64,000 bases of DNA from NCBI GenBank assembly GCA_022579005.1, contig MU401454.1, positions 310,001-374,000 of the forward strand. Direction: 5' to 3'. Shown one piece after another: positions 47,999-58,091 of the stretch. The translations under genes were made by a program, and so were the position numbers. Under the pieces are notes generated by a model, which worked only from the letters and a program-made list of their open reading frames with translations, did not search any database and was not told the DNA's origin. Position 1 is the stretch's first letter, and each line of letters opens with the position of its first letter. The DNA comes from Poronia punctata (Eukaryota; Ascomycota; Sordariomycetes; Xylariales; Xylariaceae).

Positions 47999-49048
47999 AT
48001 GGAATCAAACGGGTACTCGGATGGGGAGGCTCTTCTTGAGCCTCTAACGCATATAAATCGTGAACATCTCGCTGCAATGGCAGATGCGGCTGTTACAGAC
48101 CATCATCACGACTATGCCACTTCAACGCCATCAAGTCCCAACCAGAAGCGAAAACGCAGCGGCCCTGAGTCTTCGCCAGATTCGCGACGCTCAAAGCGCG
48201 CCCAGATGACCCCTATTTCTACGCCAGACCCTGCTTCCGCAGCCTACGTAGAGAGTGCCGTAGAGGCAGCTCAGGCGGCAGCTCAAGCCGCGACGGCCGA
48301 TTTTGCTGCCCTTCAACAGGCTACAGTTGAGCGTCACGAAGTCTCCGACCCGGCAAATGCTTCAAGCACAGCTGCTGCCGCTCTTGGTACGATGTACCCA
48401 ACGCTGCATGTTCCACAAACCACAGAGGCGACCTTTGTGGCACCGACTTCTACAGACAATGAAGGACACCACGGCTCACCTTATAACCACCATGAGATGT
48501 TGCAGTCTCATAGTCTTTCTGACTCGTCAGCAAATGAGATGGCACAGCAAGGACATACTAATGGAACGCCACAAGGCCAAACGTACCCTTCCCGGCCGTC
48601 AAACCCGCCGACCAAACTTGCAGTAGGCTCTGAGGAGTGGCATAAACAACGGAAGGATAATCATAAAGAAGGTAATGCATCTCGAGAATTTCACCACATA
48701 ACTATTACTATTGATACTAATAGATGTGTAGTTGAACGTCGCCGCCGGGAAACCATTAATGAAGGCATTAACGAGTTGGCAAAAATAGTGCCAGGGTGTG
48801 AGAAGAACAAAGGGTCCATCCTCCAACGAGCTGTTCTATATATCACTCAACTCAGAGAGAACGAAGCACAGAACATCGAGAAATGGACTCTTGAAAAACT
48901 ACTCACAGAGCAAGCTATCCAAGAACTCAGCACCTCAAATGATAAGCTCAAGTCCGAATGCGAACGTGCCTACCGAGAGTTGACAATATGGAAAAACTTG
49001 GCCACAAGCGCAGGCCTGGAGCCACCCCAGACAAAGACCGAGCCTTGA
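47999..49048 (+). CDS. CBF1: bHLH transcription factor, Cbf1 orthologue
   Basis: Cbf1 binds CACGTG; in yeast it acts at centromeres and controls sulfur amino-acid genes. The model is join(47999..48671,48732..49048), 329 residues. The N-terminal two thirds are disordered, with a basic patch (KRKRSGPESSPDSRRSKRAQ) and an alanine-rich helix. The basic region RKDNHKEVERRRRETIN has the H-E-R set that reads CACGTG. The loop/helix NELAKIVPGCEKNKGSILQRAVLYITQL and the coiled tail NIEKWTLEKLLTEQ closely follow yeast Cbf1. The intron (48672-48731, 60 nt, branch TACTAAT) splits the basic region exactly between HKE and VER. Its length is a multiple of three and it has no stop, so unspliced mRNA would encode a 349-residue protein with 20 extra residues in the DNA-binding helix. 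The join shown restores the canonical basic region. Confidence 0.93.
   Translation: MESNGYSDGEALLEPLTHINREHLAAMADAAVTDHHHDYATSTPSSPNQKRKRSGPESSPDSRRSKRAQMTPISTPDPASAAYVESAVEAAQAAAQAATADFAALQQATVERHEVSDPANASSTAAAALGTMYPTLHVPQTTEATFVAPTSTDNEGHHGSPYNHHEMLQSHSLSDSSANEMAQQGHTNGTPQGQTYPSRPSNPPTKLAVGSEEWHKQRKDNHKEGNASREFHHITITIDTNRCVVERRRRETINEGINELAKIVPGCEKNKGSILQRAVLYITQLRENEAQNIEKWTLEKLLTEQAIQELSTSNDKLKSECERAYRELTIWKNLATSAGLEPPQTKTEP
48672..48731 (+). other. in-frame, stop-free 60 nt intron inside the CBF1 basic region
   Basis: Donor GTAATG (weak), branch TACTAAT, acceptor GTGTAG. Retention would insert 20 residues (beginning GNASREF) immediately before VERRRR without shifting the frame. Confidence 0.88.
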
Positions 49049-51075
49049 GGGTCTCAATAGTCAACCAACCAGTAACGAGTTCATGACGAGACATATCCTA
49101 GTCGATATAGACGACGGGACACAAACTCGTTTCATCGACCAGTTGCATACCATCCTTCTCTTGTGGTATAGAGGTCCATGTTGTTGGCTGTCAGTAAAAC
49201 AGCATGGTGTACATATCTTACTATCCACGAGTATGCGGACCAGGGTTGCCTTTGGCAACGGCATGATACCTATATATGTGGTTTTTTCTTTACAGGTGTT
49301 TGCGTCCGGAACTGGAAGGGTTGGACCTGGGTAGGATTGAGTGAACTTCCAATGTATCCTGGCGTTGAGTGGAAGGCGTCTCGGTGTTTGGCTCTTAGTG
49401 TTTGTTATCTGCACAATCATACAGGGCAAAAGGGTTACAAGCAACAACCTGTAGAAAACCCACAGTGGCATATACAGTATTTGGTGCAAGCATATATAGT
49501 TGCACTCTTCAGCCCCATCTAGACATTTCAGTCTGTTAACGGGAACGCAACATGAGATGTGACTCAAGTGACCCTATTTCCTAGTCTGCCTTGTGCTGAA
49601 GCAAATCTCGACCTATCAAGGCAGATTTGTATCAAAAAGTAATGACTAAAAACTTATCTTGGGAATACTGGTTTGCTTTAGCCCTGTACAGCTACTATGT
49701 ACAAACGGCTACAGCTTTGTTGATATGTGTATGCCATGTGAAAACCCCCTATCCGTCATACTGACTCAGTGTCTCTTTGGACATGTTAGCAAATATACAA
49801 GTAGACAAGGTAGACACTTGAGCACAAACATAGTATATTTCCCTTCAACTGCAACACCACAAAATATGCTCCTCTATTAGAAGAACCTCAGCAATACCGG
49901 TCTGAAGAGTACAATATAATGCCATCAGAACACATATACTTGAACCCTGGACCTTACATTGACCTGGCCTTAGCAGCAACTCAATAACAATGCATTTGCC
50001 CTCCTTTAGGCCAGATGAATAACAAAAGTAATTTTGGTATTATTGACTGTAGCTTCTTATATGTGCCTAATTTGTCGCCCCCCTTAGAAGGCCTCTATCA
50101 ACAGGTTGCGATGTCGCCTGACGCAGTCTCCACTGGAAATTTTTCACACTTACCTGTGATGCTTTACCTGTTAGCAAGGTTTGCACGCTATAATTTGCCA
50201 CATTTTGTGTATGTACGGTGTTTGATAGGGTTGCTTCAGGGGCTAAGGCGCCGAGCCCGCTATAGCACGGCGTGAAGTACAGCGTCAACATGCTGTAATT
50301 AGGGAGCTGCCTACAAGTGTACTGTACTCAGCAGTCAGGGGTGTGGCTAGCTCACTACCTTACGAGTACGAGTAGGTCCTGATACCTATAAGTCTGCCTC
50401 CCGCTCGTTCCTATTCGTTGATTTCTGCCCGGTCGCTTCTTGTAGCGCCCCGTTGTTCTGTGCTTTCCAAATTGCTCCGCTTTCTTGCAACTTTTCAAAC
50501 CTTTGCAAACTTCTCTTCCCCTCCAACAAAACCACAATCTTTGACTCTACTCTACAAATAACTCCCCATTCTCTCCCCCAAACCACAAAACTCACTTGTT
50601 TACTCCTCACCTAATAGGATTCTGCACAGTTGTTATTCTCTTCGACACTTGTGGCAACGGCCTGTATTGAACTCTGACGCGGTTTGTCCGGACTTAACCT
50701 AGGCATTCACTGTCTTGACGGGTCAACTTCCAACCTTTGTCTCGGAGAAGACTATACACATCACCGCTCGTCACTCCTGCGTGCGGATCTTTGACAATAC
50801 ATTGTCTTGGTATCGACCTGTGCTCAGCTCGTCTGATATACCCGATACCCACGGAATCACCCCACACAGAAGGGTTCACGATACAACTTCTTGTTTATGT
50901 ATCAGCACGACAAGACCCCTGTGTCTAGACACCCTGCCCCTCTCACGCGGCATTCACTTCGCATACCGCGGAAGCGCTGTATTCCCAATACCAGTTCAGT
51001 TGGCTGAACCGATCCGCGATACCATCGCTCAAGTTAATGCCTTCCAACGCCCGCAACTGTTCCCCAGTCACCCCT

Positions 51076-51108
51076 ATGTCCTACATTAGGAAACCTACGC
51101 ATAATTAA
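51076..51108 (+). promoter_or_regulatory. upstream ORF 1 in the presumed eIF5 leader
   Basis: An ATG followed by nine further codons and TAA, 190 bp before the eIF5 start codon. It matters only if transcription begins upstream of it. Confidence 0.35.
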
Positions 51109-51161
51109 CCTCCCACTTCGCTTCGCGACCCTCTTCTATTTATCTCGCCAAACGCCTACGA

Positions 51162-51173
51162 ATGACTCTATAA
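51162..51173 (+). promoter_or_regulatory. upstream ORF 2 (three codons) in the presumed eIF5 leader
   Basis: ATG-ACT-CTA-TAA, 126 bp before the eIF5 ATG, in a favourable purine context (ACGAATGA). A minimal uORF of this sort can tune start-codon selection. Confidence 0.4.
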
Positions 51174-51299
51174 GTCCTTCTTGTGTCGATATTCAAGAGA
51201 TTCTGTTCTCCCCGATTAGAAAATCTATTCTAGTACCCAAACCACTCCATATATTGCCAACAAACCCATCCCAAGCCACTCACAAACAATACCGTCAAG

Positions 51300-52678
51300 A
51301 TGGCTCTTCTAAACGTTCGCCGCGATGTTAGCGATAACTTCTATCGCTACAAGATGGAACGGATCCAGACCAAGATCGAAGGCAAAGGTAATGGCATCAA
51401 GACTGTCGTTGTCAACCTCAGCAGTGTCGCTACCTCCCTTGCACGACCCGGTGCTTATGTCATCAAATACTTCGGATTCGAGCTTGGTGCACAGACCAAC
51501 ATTGATCCATCTGATGACCGCTGGATTATCAACGGTAGCCATGACTCTGCCAAGCTCCAGGATTACCTCGATGGTTTCATTAACAAGTTCGTTCTATGCA
51601 AAAAATGCAAGAACCCCGAGACCGTCGTCATTATCAAGGATGACCACATTGTGCTCGACTGCAAGGCTTGCGGACAGCGCAGCGATGTAGACATCCGCCA
51701 CAAGCTCAGTGGATTTATCCTGAAGAACGAGTCGAAGAAAGGCGGCAAGAAGGACAAGGCTGAACGCAAGGCAGCTCGCAAGGCCAAGCAACTGGCCTTG
51801 CAGAACGGCAATGGCAATGCCAACGGCAGTGGCAGTGGCGGCGAGAATTCAGAGAACGGCTCTAACGAGAACGATGATAACGAGGAGAACGGCGCCGGTA
51901 GTGACGATGAGTTCACCCGCAAGATCACAGCTGCTGCTCAGGTGATCGATTCACCTACCGAAGTCGACGAAGTCGAGTGGGCCGTTGACATGTCTGAGAA
52001 GGCTGTCAAGGCCCGTCAAAACCAGCTTCCCGACCAATTCCGTCAAAAGCTCGCCCTCACCGGCGGCGACGAAGAGGACGAAGATGGAGAAGGCGGTGGC
52101 AACACTGTCTATGACGCATTGGGTGACTGGATCCAGGCAGAGGCTACAAAGGCTGGTAGCATTAACAAAGTCGATGATGTCGAAGTCTATCTCAAAGCCA
52201 AGGAGCTTGGCATCGAGGGCAAGCACAAGACCGTGCTGGTACTTGTTCAGACTCTCTTTGACGAGAATATTCTGACACAAATCCCCAAGCGTGCCGGTCT
52301 GCTCAAACAGGTATGTTATGCATCCGCTTTTGAATCTTGTCTGTGTAATGCTTTGAGCTTCTTGTAGCTAACCAATTCCAGATTGGAACATCTGAACGTC
52401 ACGAGAAGGCACTTCTCGGCGGTGTTGAACGCCTCCTGGCCAATCTTGGCGGTGATCACCCCGAGCTTCTGACAAGCGATAAGATCGTAAAGATCCTTCA
52501 CCAGCTGTATGACAAGGACATTGTCAGCGAGGAGGTCGTCACCAAGTGGGGCACCAAGGCAAGCAAGAAGTATGTTGATCTTGCCACTTCTAAGAAGATC
52601 CGCCGTGCCGCGGAGCCTTTCCTCAAGTGGCTTGAGGAGGCCGAGGAGGATGATTCTTCCGATGAGGAGGATGACTGA
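51300..52678 (+). CDS. TIF5: translation initiation factor eIF5
   Basis: eIF5 is the GTPase-activating protein for eIF2 on the 43S/48S complex, acting in the cytosol. The model is join(51300..52310,52382..52678), 435 residues. The N-terminal domain carries [10 protein letters not shown], whose Arg (R16) corresponds to the catalytic arginine finger of yeast eIF5. It also has a zinc ribbon with CKKC (C100, C103) and CKAC (C121, C124). A lysine-rich and then acidic N/G/S linker follows (about 145-205). The C-terminal W2/HEAT domain (about 270-425) includes [23 protein letters not shown] and ends in the acidic aromatic boxes [18 protein letters not shown] that bind eIF2-beta and eIF3. The single intron lies inside the W2 domain. 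The ATG has a strong context (AAGATGG). Confidence 0.96.
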
Positions 52679-53678
52679 GCATTACATGATGTGGTTGTCA
52701 GTTTGTTGCTATGCTCTGTCAAGTACGTTTGAGACTGGTTTGTTCATTACTTTCTCTTCTCTCATCTTTGTGCCTTCTACCTGCGGTCTCAGTCTCTTGG
52801 CGGGGTTCAAGTGATAGGACAAGTACATAGGGAGTCAAAAAAAGCATTCCTTTATTAGTCATTTGATACAAAGCTCTGCTTGTCTTTTAAGTTAGCACTG
52901 GTTGCCTCCAGGTTTGGTTTGGCAATTGTGCATTTCTTAGTCTTGTACTTAGCAAGATCCTAAAATTAAACCCAACGCTCCTTAAATCTGGCCAGCCCAT
53001 GAATTGATAAACTGTGTGGAAATGTAGGCATGTGTACAAGGTACGTGGTTCTTACTACAAGCATTAGCTGCTAAGAATGAGCATCAAGAAAAGGGTCTCT
53101 TGTCTTGTTCCGTCTAGAGCTTTTAACAACCATTGTCCACAGGGGACAGATTTAGATCACCAGGCCAAGAGTGCACGTCGTGAGTTATCAACTCTTTTAT
53201 TACTAGCTAGTGGGAGCAAGGTTACACCGCCGATTTAGAGAATCTTTGCAATATTGTACAAATGTGTGAATTAGTATAGGGCTCTAGGACCCGACAATGA
53301 TGGATGGTTGAGGCCCAGGTGCTCCTGATTGATTCCTGATTTTGGAATCTATGTCGTTGGTCTGAAGACCAAGACAACAACAACAACCTGCCTTCCACCC
53401 TACGATAAAAAACAACCATAACGCCAGCAAGGTTTGATCCATCTGCCTTCTCCGCAATAAACGCCATCGGGAGAAGGAACAGAAATACAAGGGGACTGAA
53501 TGTGAGGCTAGAGTGCGGTGCCGCAGCGGGCTTGCAACTGCCACGGGGGTTCCTGAATCGAAATCCGAACCAAAGCCCTTTCACGCAGGGCAGACGTCAA
53601 AAGAAGAGGTAGGAGTAGACACTGCGACTGCCTATCCGGAGTCAAGCCCGAGTCAGTCAAGAGAGCAGAAAGGGACAT
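52679..53678. other. convergent 3' flanks, 1 kb
   Basis: Between eIF5 (+) and the large disordered-protein gene (-). It is expected to hold both polyadenylation regions. No gene recognised. Confidence 0.45.
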
Positions 53679-56615
53679 TTACCACCAAGAGGTGGATCCA
53701 CGGGACTCTGCCATGTCCTGTTTTCCCTCGGGAGTGTCCCAGTATCCCTTTGAGCTCTGTGCAAAGGTTTTATCACCCCATTCACTGTTATTGGTGTCGG
53801 CAGCCTTTCCTTTATCCTTGGCCTTCCCCTTGGCCTTGCCGTTATCCTTCTTGGTCTTGGTGGTGGTAGGTTCGGGTGAGGTTGTCGATGCTTTACTACT
53901 CTTGGCTGAGATCGGGCTTGCCCAAGTACCGGGGATCGCTTTCTTGGGGTTGAAGGCTGGTGATGGGGGTGGCTTTTTGTTTTCGACCGTGTCTTTCACG
54001 CTGTTGGCTTTGGTTGTCTCGCCCCATTCGCCCGCACTACCAGTGTTGTTGATGTTAAAGTAGTTGTTAACCCAGTCGTTGCCATTCGGATCATGGTTGT
54101 TTGTTGCCACGTTATTCCACTCTGAAAGGTTTGTAGGCCAGTCATTATTGCTTCCACCATTGATGTTGCTCCAGCTACCACATCCGTTCGACAATTGGGG
54201 ACTCTGGTCTTTGCTGCTTCTGTTACTACGGTTACTCAATCTCTCATCTCGAGCGCGGATATCTGCCAAATCCTTTGCAACCGTCCGTTTTATAAGTTCT
54301 GCCATGTCTTCCAGAGTGCTCTTATTCTCCAATCTGCTGTCTTGTCCATTTTTCTTGGATCTCTGGTTGCTGCTATTGGAGGTGCTTGTCTCCCTGCCTT
54401 TCTGTTTATCAGGGCGCCCGTTTGAGCTTGAGTCGTTACGGCGGCCCTGTCCGGATTTGGAACCCTGTGAATTGTTGGAACGGTCGGACGCCTTGGTGGG
54501 TGATTCAGGCGCGGTGACTTCAACCGACGGGATAGGAACCATATTTGATCCCCAGCCTGCGTTTGCCTCATTGTGTTCCTCAACTTGATCCTTTGGCTCT
54601 CTCTTGTCAGCATTGGCCGACTGGGTTGCAGCCTGGGGGGCATTTTCAGTAGTTGGCCATGGGCCTACTGTACCCCAGCCTTGAAACCAGGGGTCATTAT
54701 CTAACTTTCTGTCTAGATCGGTAACTGCTCCCTGGGGCGGTCCTGTAGGCGGTTGGGGCGCACCATGCAAGCCATGTGCACCATACTGACCATGTGCAGC
54801 ATGCGGACCATGTGCACCATGCTGACCATATGCAGCATGCGGATCATGTGCAGTATTGGGAGCATTTGCAGCATAGGGATTATACGGACCATACGAGCCA
54901 TATGTTCCAGGCAATGAATGCGCTGGAGCAGGTTCTCCACCGGCTGGCGGGAAGCCCTGGTACCACGGGTTATGAGCAGGATGTTGCGTGCCGACTGGGA
55001 GATCATGGTAGTTGTGATTACGCTTTGGGTAGAGCATGCCGTATGGATTGCCATAGGATGGTCCATGATACACCCGCGTGGTACCGCTGGTGTTATCGAA
55101 AAATGCATTGGGTCGGGGATCATCAGGCACTTCAACTGCATGTTCAAGATTCATCACCGTGGTTCGAGGAGGAAATAGCAAGCCGGGCTGTCGTGGGTCT
55201 GGGAGGGGATGAGCAGGCAACGTTTTGACCTTTGTCTTGGGTTCCTCGTTCTTGTCTTTGAGACTGGTCTTTTTCCGTTTCTGGATCGTGACTTCAACTT
55301 CAGATTCAGATTCAGTATCAGAAACCGACTCCGACTCTGACTCTGCGACCGCTTTAGACTTCTTTTTTCCTTTGCTCGTCTGCTGGTTCTTCTTCTGAGC
55401 CTTTGCGTTGTCCTTTTGGGTTTTTGCTTTGTTGCCAGTAGACTTATTCTTTCCCTTCTGGCTTGATTTGCTTGGCTGTTTCACAGGCTTCGCCTCCTCC
55501 TCTGTGTCCTCTTCAGTTTCCGCCGGCGTATCCATGGCGCTTGATTCACCTGATTCCGACTCAGGCACAGGTTTGGGCTCCTGTTTCTTATTGTTGTCTT
55601 TTGCATTTTGCTTATTTGCCTGCTTGGACTGCTTGGACTGCTTGGGCTGCTTGGACTGCTTGGACTGCTTGGCCTTGTCTTGATTATTATTGATCGGCTG
55701 GGACTCAGCCTGTGCTTGTGGATTAACAGAAGCTACCCCGGGCTCGCTCTTATTTCCGGATGGTGCAGGGGCAGCATCTGGGACAGGCGCAGGATTTGGG
55801 ATAGGAGCCGGCGTAGGATCCGGTGTAGGAACAGGTGAAGGAACGGACGTAGGAGTAGGATCGGGAGCGGGTGCTGCAATGGGTGTGGGGGTTTCTTCCT
55901 TTGGTGCTTGAGGTTCCTCTTGGGCAGCACTTGCTTCACTTTCGCTCTCTTCCGCAGACGACAAGGCAATAGTAACGGTAGCTACAGTGCGATTCTTCTT
56001 TGACCCATTCTTCTGTTTGAGCTGAATATGAGGTGTTTCATCTGCAGAACTTTCCGCTCCCTCACCATCTGTGGACAAGTCATCAGCGAAGGTTACCTTC
56101 TTCTTCTTTTTGTCCTGATGTTTGGCGTGCACCAGGGAAGCCGAGACATCCTCGCCACTGTCTTCACCAGAAGAAGCGGCGGCTGCAAGGGCAGCACTGT
56201 CCAATTTGTTCTTGGCCTTCATCCGCTGAAGGCGTCTAAGTCGCTTTCGGCGCCGGGCACATCTGGTGCATGGGCAAGTAGCATCAAACTCTTCCTCTGT
56301 ATTGTCGTCTTCATCTTCCTCAGTCTCACTCTCAGTTGCGCTCATATCCGTCGTGGCCTCTGTGTCAGAGACCACGACAGGAGATTGCTTCAGAGCTGGC
56401 TTGATGGGCACATCAGAGCGACCATTATTGGCTTGCTGGCGATTGGCTCTTGGAACGGCAACATGGTAGAAGTCAGAGCCCGACTCGTCATCTGTCAACA
56501 CCTCAAACGAGACAACATGACGTAGTGCGTTAGGCTCCTCTGACTCCTCCTTCTTCTTCTTCTGGCCTGCGAGGTTTTGACCAACCATCCACTCGCATAG
56601 CGAGCGGGGAGGCAT
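53679..56615 (-). CDS. large intrinsically disordered protein (978 residues), uncharacterised
   Basis: A single-exon frame with low-complexity composition. The N-terminus MPPRSLCEWMVGQNLAGQKKKKEE is followed by a short conserved-looking block (ALRHVVSFEVLTDDESGSDFYHVAVPR, about 30-56). A CPCTRCARRRKRLRRLQRMK motif near residues 115-134 may bind metal or nucleic acid. Then come acidic/Lys tracts, an A/P/T-rich run of PTP and PVPTPDPTPAPIPNP type, KQ-rich repeats (QSKQPKQSKQ) and S/E tracts. A glycine/histidine repeat (HGAHGPHAAHGQYGAHG, about 600-625) and N/W/G-rich C-terminal half follow. A helical motif DMAELIKRTVAKDLADIRARDERLS near 770 could be an interaction site. No known domain; function unknown. 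The composition suggests a scaffold or condensate-forming protein, which is inference only. Confidence 0.7.
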   Translation of the reverse strand: MPPRSLCEWMVGQNLAGQKKKKEESEEPNALRHVVSFEVLTDDESGSDFYHVAVPRANRQQANNGRSDVPIKPALKQSPVVVSDTEATTDMSATESETEEDEDDNTEEEFDATCPCTRCARRRKRLRRLQRMKAKNKLDSAALAAAASSGEDSGEDVSASLVHAKHQDKKKKKVTFADDLSTDGEGAESSADETPHIQLKQKNGSKKNRTVATVTIALSSAEESESEASAAQEEPQAPKEETPTPIAAPAPDPTPTSVPSPVPTPDPTPAPIPNPAPVPDAAPAPSGNKSEPGVASVNPQAQAESQPINNNQDKAKQSKQSKQPKQSKQSKQANKQNAKDNNKKQEPKPVPESESGESSAMDTPAETEEDTEEEAKPVKQPSKSSQKGKNKSTGNKAKTQKDNAKAQKKNQQTSKGKKKSKAVAESESESVSDTESESEVEVTIQKRKKTSLKDKNEEPKTKVKTLPAHPLPDPRQPGLLFPPRTTVMNLEHAVEVPDDPRPNAFFDNTSGTTRVYHGPSYGNPYGMLYPKRNHNYHDLPVGTQHPAHNPWYQGFPPAGGEPAPAHSLPGTYGSYGPYNPYAANAPNTAHDPHAAYGQHGAHGPHAAHGQYGAHGLHGAPQPPTGPPQGAVTDLDRKLDNDPWFQGWGTVGPWPTTENAPQAATQSANADKREPKDQVEEHNEANAGWGSNMVPIPSVEVTAPESPTKASDRSNNSQGSKSGQGRRNDSSSNGRPDKQKGRETSTSNSSNQRSKKNGQDSRLENKSTLEDMAELIKRTVAKDLADIRARDERLSNRSNRSSKDQSPQLSNGCGSWSNINGGSNNDWPTNLSEWNNVATNNHDPNGNDWVNNYFNINNTGSAGEWGETTKANSVKDTVENKKPPPSPAFNPKKAIPGTWASPISAKSSKASTTSPEPTTTKTKKDNGKAKGKAKDKGKAADTNNSEWGDKTFAQSSKGYWDTPEGKQDMAESRGSTSWW
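54765..54870. repeat. CATG-containing repeats encoding HGAHGPHAAHG units
   Basis: Imperfect units of about 15-18 bp (CCATGTGCAGCATG type) repeat here, encoding the His/Gly/Ala segment of the 978-residue protein on the minus strand. Confidence 0.75.
55617..55676. repeat. tandem TGCTTGGAC repeat encoding KQSKQSKQ
   Basis: Six near-identical 9 bp units encode the Gln/Lys/Ser run on the minus strand. Copy number is likely to vary. Confidence 0.85.
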
Positions 56616-57266
56616 CTTGGTGTATCACAAAGGAAGATGACCTTTGGAAGACTGTTGATGAGCAGAGATCCAAAGAGTAGAAGACAGGATATAGAAATGG
56701 AATTGGAAATGGAAATGGGATTGGAATTGGAATTGGAATTCTGGAGCAAACAATAAGAAAGGGCGTTCATTGAACATACAATGAATCAATGGATAGTCGA
56801 CGACCATTCAGAGAAGTAGGGAACTGAGGCTAATGGATAGTCGGCGACAGTTACTAGGTAAGCATGCACTTGAATGCTTGCACTGCCTATAACAAACCAA
56901 GCGTTGTTAATAATAACAATGGTAAATGTGATCTTCTTGCTATTACCAACAATAAGAATAAGAGATATTCCTATGTCAGGTAATGGAAATTTTCTAAAGT
57001 TCACGGCGGCGTTGGTTTAAGGTGTAGGTGTAGGAAAAGATTTTCGTACAGTACCTGTAATCACAATTCATACAATTTTCCCTTGGACACAGGTAATACA
57101 CGCCTTGTATGTACATTGCCATTCTCCAGCGTACAGATGTATCAGGCTAGGTACATACTTGGTAGGTACCTTTAAAATTGTAAGTAAAGAGTGCATATTC
57201 CAGTGGGAAGGTGCGCCTGCTTTCCATGAAGAAACAGGTTCTGAGTGGTTCGGACATCTTCTTCCG
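56616..57266. other. promoter of the disordered-protein gene and CAB5 3' flank
   Basis: 651 bp without a supported gene. Just before the 978-residue gene's ATG it holds a GGAAAT/GGAATT hexamer tract. Confidence 0.45.
56695..56741. repeat. GGAAAT/GGAATT hexamer repeat in a promoter or leader
   Basis: About eight imperfect hexamers lie 80-125 bp upstream of the ATG of the minus-strand disordered-protein gene. They probably lie in the leader or core promoter. Confidence 0.8.
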
Positions 57267-58091
57267 TTACAATCTTGCCTTCTCCTTCAGTTCCAGGTCT
57301 GCCCATTCCCGGTTGATACGGATATTTTGCCAATAGGTCCAAGCACCTGCCACAACACTCAGCGGAGGGCACAGGAGACACAACCAGTTCCACCATGGAG
57401 GGCTGCTCTTTTTAATCTCTTGCAAGCAACTGTCGATATTGGCCTTGAGCTGTTCCTTGGAACCGTCATTCCAAACAACTACACCTCTGCCCTTCCCTCT
57501 AGCTTCACATCTCTTTGCTTTGAGTCTCACATCCCCCTGGCTCTGCACGCGGTTCTGTGCATCCTCTTCACTTAAGTGAGGGTCGCGTTCCATCAGTCTC
57601 TTCATCTGCAGCTCGGGGTCCTTCACTGCAACAACCATGACGACACCCGATAGCTTATCCCAACCGCTTTCGAATAGTAACGGGACGTCGAGCACTACTG
57701 CCCAGCACCCCTTGAGATAGCATCGCAGAATAGCCTTGTATGTTTCTTTTCGTACCGCGGGATGCACAATACTGTTAAGTACTGCCCTGTCTTTCTTTCG
57801 CTCCTCGCTGGTTCCAAATACTCGCTTTCCTAGTGCTGGTCGATTCAATGGTCTCCCTTTTCCGTCCGGCCCCTTTTCTGGCATGGAGTCGGAGGCGGGG
57901 ACTAGTAAATCCGGGGTAGTGGGACCAAAGTACCTCACGATGGCATTGTAGCCATCTGTACCGGGCTCTACAACCTTCCTTGCAAGGATATCGGCATCAA
58001 TGATGGGCAAGGAATAAGGAGGCGATGATAGAATGGATGACACGGTAGACTTGCCGGTCGCTATGGATCCGGTCAAGCCGATGAACAACAT
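57267..58091 (-). CDS. CAB5: dephospho-CoA kinase (CoaE/Cab5)
   Basis: This catalyses the last step of coenzyme A synthesis, phosphorylating the 3'-OH of dephospho-CoA with ATP. A single exon encodes 274 residues. The P-loop is at residues 8-15 (GSIATGKS). The acidic DADILARKV (about 32-40), VHPAVRKE (about 109-116), the VLDVPLLFESG strand and the LMERD lid motif are all hallmarks of the CoaE family. The C-terminus adds a strongly hydrophobic segment (PPWWNWLCLLCPPLSVVAGAWTY, about 230-252) with a charged tail. This suggests a tail anchor on the mitochondrial or ER surface, as CoA-synthesis enzymes in yeast associate with these membranes. The gene is divergent from ADE5,7 with 770 bp between the start codons. 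Confidence 0.95.
   Translation of the reverse strand: MLFIGLTGSIATGKSTVSSILSSPPYSLPIIDADILARKVVEPGTDGYNAIVRYFGPTTPDLLVPASDSMPEKGPDGKGRPLNRPALGKRVFGTSEERKKDRAVLNSIVHPAVRKETYKAILRCYLKGCWAVVLDVPLLFESGWDKLSGVVMVVAVKDPELQMKRLMERDPHLSEEDAQNRVQSQGDVRLKAKRCEARGKGRGVVVWNDGSKEQLKANIDSCLQEIKKSSPPWWNWLCLLCPPLSVVAGAWTYWQNIRINREWADLELKEKARL

Larger units (their letters stand above)
49049..51299. other. CBF1 3' flank and eIF5 promoter/leader, 2.25 kb
   Basis: No supported gene. Open frames at 49061-49567 (-) and 50715-51089 (+) lack coding features. The stretch from about 50400 to 51299 is pyrimidine-rich (CTTCC/CTCTC words) as in fungal housekeeping promoters, and holds two minimal upstream ORFs near the eIF5 start. 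Confidence 0.45.

Noticed and set aside
49061..49567. 168-codon minus-strand ORF after CBF1
   Set aside because: Cysteine-rich chance-like composition in the likely 3' flank of CBF1.
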